From contig JAADGZ010000100.1 in NCBI GenBank assembly GCA_013152045.1, positions 1 through 7,014 of the forward strand: a stretch of 7,014 bases of DNA. The letters run 5' to 3'. Shown here in pieces: positions 1 to 6,669 of the stretch. Source of the DNA: Gammaproteobacteria bacterium (GTDB taxonomy: Bacteria; Pseudomonadota; Gammaproteobacteria; UBA6429; Thiohalophilaceae). Numbering within the stretch: position 1 is the first letter of the stretch; every line of letters starts with the position of its first letter. Both the position numbers and the translations under genes were made by a program. The notes below the pieces were generated by a model that did not search any database, was not told the DNA's origin, and saw only the letters and a program-made list of their open reading frames with translations.

Positions 1-761
1 GTCGCGGGATCTTTCTTACCTGCGCCAAAACGCACCAAGCGGGCATCTGCCACCCGCGCCACTTCGTAACCCAGCATCTCACCGGTTTTAGGATCCCGGT
101 ATTCTCCCACGGGGCGCACTATGTCATAGACGCCGATACTCTGATCCTTGATTCCTAGGGCATAAATACGGTCACCGGAACCTGCCACCAGATGCTGCTC
201 ATAACTAGAAACAACATACGGGGCATGTTTCAGATCCTGCTCAGATACAACGCGCGCGCCTCCCAGAAAAGGCCCAATGGAGGAGCGGGGAATAGTATTG
301 ATCGACTTGTCCAGCGTCTCATAACGGACTTCGGGTGACAGCTTCACCGTCTTTACCCGCGAAGGTGGCGCATAACCACCCGCACCATCCAGGGTAATAA
401 AGGGTTTACCGTTTTCATCAAAATACAGAACGATGACATCGCCTGGGTATATTAGATGAGGGTTACGAATTTTAGGGTTGATCTGCCAGACTTCCGGCCA
501 TAACCAGGGATCTTTCAGGAAGCGTTTGGAGATATCCCACAGGGTATCGCCGCGTTTGACCACATAACGCTCCGGATAATCACGCTGAACCACCACTGGC
601 GCAGGAGCAGGCTTGTGGATTTGCGCCCTTGCAACCGGTTCCGGCTTTACTACGGCTTTCTTCGGTTTTTCCGGCGTCTGCGCGCAAGCTGCTAGACTAG
701 CTAGCGACAGCAGAATAAAAAAACGTATTAACTTCTGAACGAACACTTTATTATTTATCAT
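1..761 (-). CDS. LysM-domain lipoprotein, 3' end outside window
   Basis: I translated this strand by hand: 253 codons are open from the ATG at 761-759 to the window edge, so the C-terminus is missing. The protein begins with a short basic segment and a hydrophobic stretch (about residues 11-25) ending in a lipobox, LAAC, with Cys26 as the likely lipidated residue. A Pro/Lys/Ala-rich linker (about 27-60) follows, then one LysM domain at about residues 66-113 with the typical start YVVKRGDTLWDIS, the NP pair, and the end LIYPGDVI. LysM domains bind the glycan of peptidoglycan, so a cell-envelope role is likely. The remaining region (about 115-253) has no motif I can assign; it includes RDPKTGEMLGYEV, which I recall from homologues of this family. 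In gammaproteobacteria a LysM gene commonly lies between dprA and def and is transcribed away from def, as here; dprA probably lies just beyond base 1. The start is supported by an AAGGG ribosome site. Family assignment is firm; exact function is unknown. Confidence 0.92.
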   Translation of the reverse strand, partial: MINNKVFVQKLIRFFILLSLASLAACAQTPEKPKKAVVKPEPVARAQIHKPAPAPVVVQRDYPERYVVKRGDTLWDISKRFLKDPWLWPEVWQINPKIRNPHLIYPGDVIVLYFDENGKPFITLDGAGGYAPPSRVKTVKLSPEVRYETLDKSINTIPRSSIGPFLGGARVVSEQDLKHAPYVVSSYEQHLVAGSGDRIYALGIKDQSIGVYDIVRPVGEYRDPKTGEMLGYEVARVADARLVRFGAGKKDPA

Positions 762-767
762 ATGAAT

Positions 768-772
768 CCCTT
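768..772 (-). promoter_or_regulatory. Ribosome binding site of the LysM gene
   Basis: Read on the minus strand this is AAGGG, six bases before the ATG at 761-759. It is the only well-placed Shine-Dalgarno-like sequence I found at any start in the window, and it supports the chosen start, which also gives a proper signal peptide. Confidence 0.6.
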
Positions 773-804
773 AGCCGAAGCCAGGCCTGTATCCCAAACC
801 TCGA

Positions 805-833
805 ATTTCAAACCGGGCACCGGTTCGTATAAT
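805..833 (+). promoter_or_regulatory. Candidate sigma70-type promoter for def
   Basis: A perfect -10 hexamer, TATAAT, lies at 828-833. Seventeen bases upstream is ATTTCA (805-810), a poor -35 match sharing three of six bases with TTGACA. There is no TGn extension of the -10. Transcription would start near 840 and give def a leader of about 90 bases. The spacer is almost filled by the inverted repeat at 811-825. The weak -35 suggests either an activated promoter or a false match. The rest of 762-929 is AT-rich, with a short T-run at 882-888. I found no convincing promoter for the minus strand; a TATGAT (minus strand, 870-865) is present but lacks a -35. Confidence 0.35.
811..825. repeat. Perfect 6-bp inverted repeat, possible operator or hairpin
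   Basis: The sequence AACCGG-GCA-CCGGTT has two exactly complementary 6-base arms around a 3-base centre. It lies in the 168-base divergent region between the LysM gene and def, ending two bases before a TATAAT box. It could be an operator controlling one or both genes, or a hairpin in the leader of the LysM transcript. No T-tract follows it on either strand, so it is not an ordinary terminator. A short palindrome can also occur by chance. The function is inferred from position only. Confidence 0.4.
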
Positions 834-929
834 CACCTACTATCAGTTCCTGTTATCCAGTAGTATCATAATGTTAGCAGCTTTTTTTACCCTTGTTACT
901 TAAAAAGATATCAATCTCCCGTTAATTCC

Positions 930-1433
930 ATGTCCATGCTCACAATTTTGCGCTATCCCGACGAACGCTTACGCACCATTGCTACGCCCGTCGTACATTT
1001 TGACCCGAAACTCCACCAGCTGATCGACGATATGCAGGAAACCATGTATGCCGCTCCTGGCATCGGTCTGGCCGCTACCCAGGTCGATGTTCACAAACGG
1101 CTCCTGGTCATCGACATTTCCGAAGAAAAAAACCAGCCCTTAGTGCTCATTAACCCGGAAATTCTGGAAAAAGACGGTTGCCAGAAGTTTGACGAAGGCT
1201 GCCTGTCCGTTCCCGGCATCTACGAAACCGTGGAACGCGCCATGCATATTCGCCTGCGCGCCAGCGACCGGAATGGGCAAAGCTTTGAAATGGAGGCCGA
1301 AGATCTGCTCGCCGTCTGCATTCAGCATGAAATGGATCACCTTCTGGGCAAACTGTTCGTTGACTACCTTTCCGGCCTGAAGCGTCAGCGAATTCGCAAA
1401 AAACTCCAGAAACAGGAAAAACAGGCTATGTAA
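930..1433 (+). CDS. def: Peptide deformylase
   Basis: Def is a cytoplasmic metalloenzyme, usually Fe2+, that removes the N-formyl group from nascent proteins as they leave the ribosome. All three family motifs are present: GIGLAATQ (residues 44-51), EGCLS (89-93, with metal ligand Cys91), and HEMDH (133-137, with metal ligands His133 and His137 and catalytic Glu134). The 167-residue length and the basic C-terminal helix match the E. coli enzyme (169 residues). The ATG at 930 gives MSMLTIL, aligning with the E. coli N-terminus MSVLQVL; a second ATG at 936 would trim two residues. No Shine-Dalgarno sequence is visible before either. The gene is the first of the plus-strand cluster, divergent from the LysM gene, and is followed by a 107-base gap to fmt that holds no clear terminator. 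Confidence 0.98.
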   Translation: MSMLTILRYPDERLRTIATPVVHFDPKLHQLIDDMQETMYAAPGIGLAATQVDVHKRLLVIDISEEKNQPLVLINPEILEKDGCQKFDEGCLSVPGIYETVERAMHIRLRASDRNGQSFEMEAEDLLAVCIQHEMDHLLGKLFVDYLSGLKRQRIRKKLQKQEKQAM

Positions 1434-1540
1434 GTGCTGGTTTTTCAAACAGATAAGCCATACTATCGCCAGAATGATGTAAATCTTTAATCTCTCGGTT
1501 CTTCATGACCGGATCTTAATTCCAGAAATTGTCCAAAGCC

Positions 1541-2497
1541 ATGACTTCAGCTCTTCGTCTTATTTTTGCCGGTACTCCGGAGTTCGCCGCCGACTCGCTG
1601 CAGGCACTGCTTGATGCCGGCCATGATGTTATTGCGGTCTACACCCAACCGGATCGCCCTGCCGGACGCGGGCGTAAACTGCAGGCCAGTCCGGTAAAAA
1701 TCCTGGCCCAGACGCATCAGATCCCAGTCTACCAGCCAGAAAACTTCAGCGAGCATGCCGATATCGATGTCCTGCAAAAACTCGATGCCGATCTTATGGT
1801 GGTCACCGCCTACGGCCTGCTGCTACCCCCGGCTGTGCTCACCGCGCCACGCCTGGGCTGCATCAATGTCCACGCCTCCCTGCTGCCCCGCTGGCGCGGC
1901 GCCGCCCCCATCCAACGCGCGATTCTGGCCGGAGACAAGGAAACGGGCATTACCATTATGCAGATGAACGAAGGCTTGGACACCGGTGATATTTTATTGA
2001 AACAAACCTGTCCCATCGAAAACAGCGACACCGGCGGCAGCCTGCACGATCGACTGGCGCGACTCGGTGGACAGGCTTTACAGCTGGCGCTGGAAAAACT
2101 GAAGCGGGGCGAACTGTCACCGCAACCCCAGGATGATAGTCTCAGCACCTACGCCCGCAAGCTCCACAAACAGGAAGCCATGCTCGACTGGCAGGAAGAT
2201 GCGCAGGCTCTGGCGCGGCGAGTGCGCGCCTTCAATCCCTGGCCGGTGGCGCAAACCCGTATTAACGATCAAATTCTGCGCATTTGGGCCGCCGAAGCCA
2301 TTGATGGCAAACCAGCAGAACCAACAGAACCAGGAACCGTACTGGCCAGCAACAAGGCCGGCATCGACATCGCCACCGGCAATGGCTATCTGCGCTTGAA
2401 ACAACTCCAACCAGCCGGTAAAAAAGTCATGGACGCACCGGCCTTTCTCAATGGCTACGCCGATCTGCTATCGATCGGCAGCCATCTGGGAACATAA
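1541..2497 (+). CDS. fmt: Methionyl-tRNA formyltransferase
   Basis: Fmt transfers a formyl group from 10-formyltetrahydrofolate to the methionine on initiator tRNA, allowing its use in initiation; Def reverses the modification on the finished protein. The N-terminal formyltransferase fold shows FAGTPEFA (residues 9-16), the QPDRPAGRG loop (36-44), the catalytic region NVHASLLPRWRGAAPIQ (109-125, with Asn109 and His111), and GLDTGD (145-150, with catalytic Asp147). The C-terminal tRNA-binding domain (about 205-318) includes FNPWP (231-235) and LQPAGKK (289-295). At 318 residues it is close to the E. coli length of 315. I chose the ATG at 1541 because MTSALRLIFAG aligns directly with the family N-terminus; an in-frame TTG at 1529 would add four residues (MSKA) and cannot be excluded. 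Neither start has a visible Shine-Dalgarno sequence. A small Pro/Glu-rich insert, KPAEPTEPG (257-265), sits at a variable surface position. Confidence 0.97.
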   Translation: MTSALRLIFAGTPEFAADSLQALLDAGHDVIAVYTQPDRPAGRGRKLQASPVKILAQTHQIPVYQPENFSEHADIDVLQKLDADLMVVTAYGLLLPPAVLTAPRLGCINVHASLLPRWRGAAPIQRAILAGDKETGITIMQMNEGLDTGDILLKQTCPIENSDTGGSLHDRLARLGGQALQLALEKLKRGELSPQPQDDSLSTYARKLHKQEAMLDWQEDAQALARRVRAFNPWPVAQTRINDQILRIWAAEAIDGKPAEPTEPGTVLASNKAGIDIATGNGYLRLKQLQPAGKKVMDAPAFLNGYADLLSIGSHLGT

Positions 2498-2504
2498 CCC
2501 AGAT
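2484..2504 (+). other. Hairpin spanning the fmt stop codon, with a downstream T-tract
   Basis: ATCTGGG (2484-2490) pairs perfectly with CCCAGAT (2498-2504). The seven-base loop, AACATAA, contains the fmt stop codon TAA (2495-2497). A T-rich run follows at 2521-2531 (TTC then eight Ts). A normal intrinsic terminator has the T-run directly after the stem; here 16 bases intervene and the stem is short. It may be a weak attenuator, an RNA-processing or stability element between fmt and rsmB, or chance. Confidence 0.35.
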
Positions 2505-2555
2505 CATACTCATGCCAAACTTCTTTTTTTTAACACCTTACCCTGATACCCGCCT

Positions 2556-3854
2556 ATGAACCCTCGCCTCGCCGCCGTACATGTGCTGCAACAAGTTTTT
2601 GAACAAGGCCGTAACCTGCCTGATGCGCTGGAAAGCGTACATGCGCGTATACCCGATCAAAAAGGTCGCGCACTCACCCAGGCCCTGAGCTATGGCGTGC
2701 TGCGCCACGGTTTTAGCCTCGATGCTATTTTGCTGCAGCTGCTGAAAAAGCCGCTGAAAGACAAAGATGCCGATCTTCGTTGCCTGCTCTTACTGGGCCT
2801 GTATCAGATTATCCACATGCGGGTGCCGGATCACGCGGCAGTCTCGGAAACCGTCAAACTCACCCCGGCGCTGAAAAAAAACTGGGCCAGGGCGATGGTC
2901 AATGGGGTGCTGCGCAATTACCTGCGCCAGGCCGAGCACTTACAGGCCGAGGCCGAAAAAGAACCGGTTAGCCGTTTTGATCACCCCCAATGGCTACTGG
3001 AAAAACTGCAGGCTAGCTGGCCGAATGACTGGCAGGCCATTGCCACCGCCAATAATCAGCCTGCGCCTATGACCCTGCGGGTCAACCAACAACAGATCAG
3101 CCGGGAAGATTACCTGGCACGACTAGAAAATGCTGACAAACCCGCCGAAGCCTGTAGTCATTCAAAGGATGGCCTACGCCTACTGGAACCGGTAGCGGTA
3201 GAACAACTGCCCGGCTTCAAAAAAGGCCTGGTCTCAGTGCAGGATGAGGCCGCGCAACTGGCCACGCCCCTGTTACAGGCAGCAGCAGGCCAGCGTATTC
3301 TCGATGCCTGCGCCGCACCCGGCGGCAAGACCGCACACATACTGGAAACCTGGCCCGCGTTGGCACAACTGGATGCCCTGGAAAAATCACCGGCGCGACT
3401 CGATTATGTACGCGACAATCTCCAGCGCCTCAAATTGAAAGCGAACTTGATAAGCGGTGATGCCGCTCAGCCGGACGCCTGGTGGGATGGCCAGCCCTAT
3501 GATCAGATTTTGCTCGATGCCCCTTGCAGCGCCACCGGTGTGATTCGTCGTCATCCGGATATCAAATATCTACGCCGCGCCGATGATTTGGATACGCTGG
3601 TGCACAACCAACAACAAATATTGCAGGCCCTCTGGCCGTTGCTGGCTCCGGGGGGTATGCTTTTGTATGCAACCTGTTCGGTGCTGGCGGAAGAAAACAA
3701 TCTGCAAATTGAACGATTTCTGAATAACCATACCGACGCAAAACTTCAGCCTCTTGAACTAAACTGGGGCAGAGCAACCACGGCAGGCCGACAAATCCTG
3801 CCCGGCGAGGAGAATATGGATGGCTTCTTTTATGCCTGTTTGCGTAAGGCATAA
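2556..3854 (+). CDS. rsmB: 16S rRNA (cytosine-967-C5)-methyltransferase RsmB
   Basis: RsmB (also called Sun or Fmu) uses S-adenosylmethionine to methylate C967 of 16S rRNA before the small subunit is assembled. An N-terminal NusB-like RNA-binding domain (about residues 1-130; for example YGVLRHG 46-52 and VNGVLRNYLR 115-124) is followed by a linker and the Rossmann-type methyltransferase domain. The SAM-binding motif is LDACAAPGGKT (249-259). DAPCSATGVIRRHPDIK (321-337) carries Cys324, and YATCSVLAEEN (371-381) carries Cys374. In this family the TC-motif cysteine attacks the base and the PC-motif cysteine helps release the enzyme; both are present. The C-terminus keeps the usual LPGEENMDGFFYA pattern. 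Length is 432 against 429 in E. coli. The ATG at 2556 gives the usual MNPRLAAV opening; no Shine-Dalgarno sequence is seen. It lies 58 bases after fmt and 13 bases before the DUF4390 gene. Confidence 0.98.
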   Translation: MNPRLAAVHVLQQVFEQGRNLPDALESVHARIPDQKGRALTQALSYGVLRHGFSLDAILLQLLKKPLKDKDADLRCLLLLGLYQIIHMRVPDHAAVSETVKLTPALKKNWARAMVNGVLRNYLRQAEHLQAEAEKEPVSRFDHPQWLLEKLQASWPNDWQAIATANNQPAPMTLRVNQQQISREDYLARLENADKPAEACSHSKDGLRLLEPVAVEQLPGFKKGLVSVQDEAAQLATPLLQAAAGQRILDACAAPGGKTAHILETWPALAQLDALEKSPARLDYVRDNLQRLKLKANLISGDAAQPDAWWDGQPYDQILLDAPCSATGVIRRHPDIKYLRRADDLDTLVHNQQQILQALWPLLAPGGMLLYATCSVLAEENNLQIERFLNNHTDAKLQPLELNWGRATTAGRQILPGEENMDGFFYACLRKA

Positions 3855-3867
3855 ATCATTACCTGCA

Positions 3868-4434
3868 ATGGCCAGGCTGCGCGTATACGCGTTGGCCGCC
3901 AACCTCTGCCTGCTGAGCCTGCTTGCCCCCGCGCCAGCACAGGCAGCCGAGGCCTTTATTATCAAATCGCTGGAAACCAGTCTGCACGATGGCGTTTACT
4001 CATTTAGCACGCGCATCGAATACGGCTTCTCTGATGAAGCGCTGGCAGCATTAAAAAACGGCGTACCTCTGATTATTCTATTGAATATCGAGGTGGAACA
4101 GGAACGCTGGTACTGGAATAAAAACATCGCTCAACTGGAACAGGGCTACTTGCTAATCTATCATGCCCTGTCACGAAAATTTATTATCCACAACCTCAAC
4201 AGCGGTACCCAGACAGACTATTCCAGCCTCGATGATGCCCTGCACGCGCTTGGCCATATCGAAAATTTGCCCCTCATCGATGCCAAACTACTGCGCCCCG
4301 ACGCACGTTATCTCCTGCGCCTGCGCAGCGAGCTGGATATCGAATCCTTGCCGGCACCGATGCGCCCACTGGCCTACATTTCCTCTGACTGGCGACTGCA
4401 AAGCGATTGGTACACATGGCCATTAACGCCCTGA
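3868..4434 (+). CDS. Secreted DUF4390-family protein
   Basis: This 188-residue protein has a classic Sec signal peptide: basic residues at 3 and 5, a hydrophobic core (about 6-20), and AQA at 24-26 before the probable cleavage site, giving a mature periplasmic protein of about 162 residues. No lipobox or later membrane segment is visible. I assign it to DUF4390 from its length, position and pattern: an N-terminal strand region with FSTRIEYGFSDEALAALKNGVPL, an RWYW motif near residue 78, and the ending SSDWRLQSDWYTWPL. The function of the family is unknown to me. I chose the ATG at 3868 because it places the signal peptide at the N-terminus; upstream in-frame ATGs at 3820 and 3832 would overlap rsmB and put up to 16 residues before it. 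Its 3' end overlaps ntrY by 19 bases, suggesting translational coupling and a shared task, perhaps supporting NtrY signal sensing. That role is inference from context. Confidence 0.88.
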   Translation: MARLRVYALAANLCLLSLLAPAPAQAAEAFIIKSLETSLHDGVYSFSTRIEYGFSDEALAALKNGVPLIILLNIEVEQERWYWNKNIAQLEQGYLLIYHALSRKFIIHNLNSGTQTDYSSLDDALHALGHIENLPLIDAKLLRPDARYLLRLRSELDIESLPAPMRPLAYISSDWRLQSDWYTWPLTP

Positions 4435-6662
4435 TTAAACGCTTTTTCTCCGGCAGCACGCCGATCATTCTGGTCTTCCTGCTGCTGCTCAATTCGCTCT
4501 ATATGATGAGCGGTGCCACGCATAACTCGGCCACCTTCGGGCGTCTTTATTCCCTCCTGCTGGGGATTAATATTCTCGCCATTTTTCTATTTCTAGTACT
4601 CATCGGCAAAAGCCTATGGTTACTGATACAGCAATACCGGCAACAGGCCACCGGCTCACGCCTGACCGCCAAACTGGTGGTGATGTTCGTAATCCTTTCG
4701 GTCACCCCGGTCACTATTGTTTTTTATTTTTCCCAGGACTTCATCAGACGCGGCATTGATAGCTGGTTCGATGTGCGAGTGGAAAGCGCGCTCAATGATG
4801 CACTGGAACTCAGCCAGGCCGCGCTGGATGAACGCATGCGTGAACGATTGCAGGGTACGCGTCAGGCAGCGCAACAACTGGAAGGCACGGAAAACAATCT
4901 GGTGGCACTGAAACTCAACGATATGCGCATGGATCTGGGTGCCCTGGAACTCACCCTGTTTTCAAAGAATGGCCAGATCATCGCCTCCAACAGCACCGAA
5001 ACCTCGCGTTTGGTACCGGTGCATCTGGATGACACCACCCTGCACCTGCTGCATCAACGCGCCTACAAGGTGGGTCTGATCCCGGTCAAGGATGCCGGTC
5101 TGTATATTCGCCCCGCCGTAGCCGTGCCGGGTACCGGTATCATCAGTGAAGGCCGTATTTTGCAAGCGCTGTTCCCAGTTGCCGCACATATGAATGATCT
5201 AGCCAACAGCGTGCAATCCGCCTTCGGCCAGTACCGGGAAATCACCTATCTACGTACGCCCCTTAAATACAGCTTTATTCTCACCCTATCACTGGTACTA
5301 CTGCTGAGTATTCTCACCGCTATCTGGGCCGCCTTCTATGCTGCGCGGCGGATGACTGCGCCTATTTATGATCTGGTAGAAGGCACCCGCGCCGTCGCCG
5401 CCGGCAACTATGACAAACGTCTGCCCCTGCCCGGCAATGATGAGCTAGGATTTTTAGTCACCTCCTTCAACGATATGACCTGGAAAATCGCCCAGGCGCG
5501 AGAAGAGGCCAGCAACAGCCAGCAACAGTTACAGGCTCAGCATACCTATCTTGAAACCGTACTCGCCAACCTGTCTTCCGGGGTGTTGACCCTGGACAGT
5601 AAACTGAACCTGCGCACCTGCAACAAAACCGCCAGCCAGATCCTCGGTCTGGATATTGACACCTACCTGCAGCAACCATTGAAAATGCTGGCGAAAAAAA
5701 ATCCGGGCCTTCAAGTTTTTATTGATACCGTCAGTAGCCGACATGCTGATCACAAATCAGGCTGGCAGGCAGAAGCCAGCCTGATGGGACCAGCCGGACA
5801 CAAGGTGCTAATGTGCCGTGGCTCCATTCTGCCCGGCAGTGATGATCAACCAGAAGGTCTGGTCATCGTCTTTGATGACATCACCACTCTGCTACAGGCC
5901 CAACGTAATGCCGCCTGGGGGGAAGTCGCCCGCCGCCTGGCACACGAGATTAAAAATCCGCTGACCCCCATCCAGCTTTCCGCCGAGCGTCTGCGGCATA
6001 AATACCTGCACAGCATGCCCAAGAAAGATGCCGAGGTACTAGATCGCGCTACCCATACCATCGTTCAGCAGGTGGAAACCATGAAAGAACTGGTTAAGGC
6101 CTTCAGCGAATATGCTCGCATGCCAGTACTGGAACTGGAGGCTCTCAACCTCAACCGTCTGATCAAAGAAGTCCTAGAACTATACCGTGGCCCCGGTTCC
6201 CGGCTGCAGTTCGACCTTAACCTTGATCCAGTTATCCCGCCGGTAGAAGCCGATGCTGGTCGCCTGCGTCAGCTGCTGCATAATCTGATAAAAAACGCTC
6301 AGGAAGCCATGCCTCCGGCTTCAAGCGGCCACCTCAAAATTCTCACTCACTGCGTCAAAGAACAGGCCTGCCAGTTTGTCGAACTGCGCCTGAGTGACAC
6401 GGGTCCTGGTATCCCCGAGGATATGTTCGATCACCTGTTCGAACCCTACGTCACCAGTAAACCAAAGGGCAGCGGCCTGGGCCTGGCCATCGTCAAGAAA
6501 ATCGTCGAAGAACATGGTGGCATGCTGTGGGCGGAAAACAACAAGGGTGCCGGTGCCAGCATAGTGATACGATTGCCGGTAGCACACAGCGGCAGCGCCC
6601 ATGGCACACCCAATCCGGAATCTGCTAAAAATAATGACAGTCAACAGCATACAACCGCTTAG
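4416..6662 (+). CDS. ntrY: Membrane sensor histidine kinase NtrY
   Basis: NtrY senses a signal at the membrane, autophosphorylates on histidine and passes the phosphate to NtrX. The 748 residues give in order: transmembrane segments at about 15-33, 44-71 and 86-106; a periplasmic region of about 180 residues (107-284); a fourth segment (285-309); a HAMP linker (about 306-360, with APIYDLVEGTRAVAAGNYD); a short coiled coil (355-385); a PAS-like domain (about 375-490); the HisKA domain with RRLAHEIKNPLTPIQLS (507-522, phospho-acceptor His510); and an ATPase domain with N-box NLIKNAQEA (623-631), G1 DTGPGIP (661-667), F-box LFEPYVTSK (674-682) and G2 GSGLGLAIVKK (685-695). All catalytic motifs look intact. 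A Ser/Asn/Gln-rich tail follows residue 722. The ATG at 4416 is preferred; an in-frame TTG at 4407 would add three residues. The start lies inside the end of the DUF4390 gene and the stop is seven bases before ntrX. In related bacteria NtrYX has been linked to nitrogen metabolism, redox control and respiration; the signal is not evident here. Confidence 0.95.
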   Translation: MAINALIKRFFSGSTPIILVFLLLLNSLYMMSGATHNSATFGRLYSLLLGINILAIFLFLVLIGKSLWLLIQQYRQQATGSRLTAKLVVMFVILSVTPVTIVFYFSQDFIRRGIDSWFDVRVESALNDALELSQAALDERMRERLQGTRQAAQQLEGTENNLVALKLNDMRMDLGALELTLFSKNGQIIASNSTETSRLVPVHLDDTTLHLLHQRAYKVGLIPVKDAGLYIRPAVAVPGTGIISEGRILQALFPVAAHMNDLANSVQSAFGQYREITYLRTPLKYSFILTLSLVLLLSILTAIWAAFYAARRMTAPIYDLVEGTRAVAAGNYDKRLPLPGNDELGFLVTSFNDMTWKIAQAREEASNSQQQLQAQHTYLETVLANLSSGVLTLDSKLNLRTCNKTASQILGLDIDTYLQQPLKMLAKKNPGLQVFIDTVSSRHADHKSGWQAEASLMGPAGHKVLMCRGSILPGSDDQPEGLVIVFDDITTLLQAQRNAAWGEVARRLAHEIKNPLTPIQLSAERLRHKYLHSMPKKDAEVLDRATHTIVQQVETMKELVKAFSEYARMPVLELEALNLNRLIKEVLELYRGPGSRLQFDLNLDPVIPPVEADAGRLRQLLHNLIKNAQEAMPPASSGHLKILTHCVKEQACQFVELRLSDTGPGIPEDMFDHLFEPYVTSKPKGSGLGLAIVKKIVEEHGGMLWAENNKGAGASIVIRLPVAHSGSAHGTPNPESAKNNDSQQHTTA
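5756..5785 (+). other. Perfect 11-bp stem-loop inside ntrY
   Basis: ATCAGGCTGGC (5756-5766) is exactly complementary to GCCAGCCTGAT (5775-5784 plus 5785), with an eight-base loop, AGGCAGAA. It encodes part of the PAS-like region of NtrY (about residues 447-456, KSGWQAEASLM). No T-run follows, so it is not an intrinsic terminator. It could affect translation or stability of the ntrYX message, or be a chance result of Ala/Ser/Gly codons. The structure is plain in the sequence; any function is speculative. Confidence 0.5.
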
Positions 6663-6669
6663 CACTAGC

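Noticed and set aside
878..888. T-run after GCAGC as a possible terminator in the divergent region
   Set aside because: No inverted repeat of useful length precedes the Ts on the plus strand, and no gene on that strand ends nearby.
1140..1448. Minus-strand open frame of 102 codons opposite def
   Set aside because: It is antisense to the Cys and HEMDH motifs of peptide deformylase, which fix the real coding strand; the translation has no recognisable features.
1529..1540. TTG start of fmt four codons upstream
   Set aside because: The ATG at 1541 aligns with the family N-terminus and no ribosome site favours the TTG; it remains possible but is less likely.
3820..3867. Upstream in-frame ATGs (3820 and 3832) for the DUF4390 gene
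   Set aside because: They would overlap the end of rsmB and put extra residues ahead of a clean signal peptide beginning at 3868, so the later start is more plausible.
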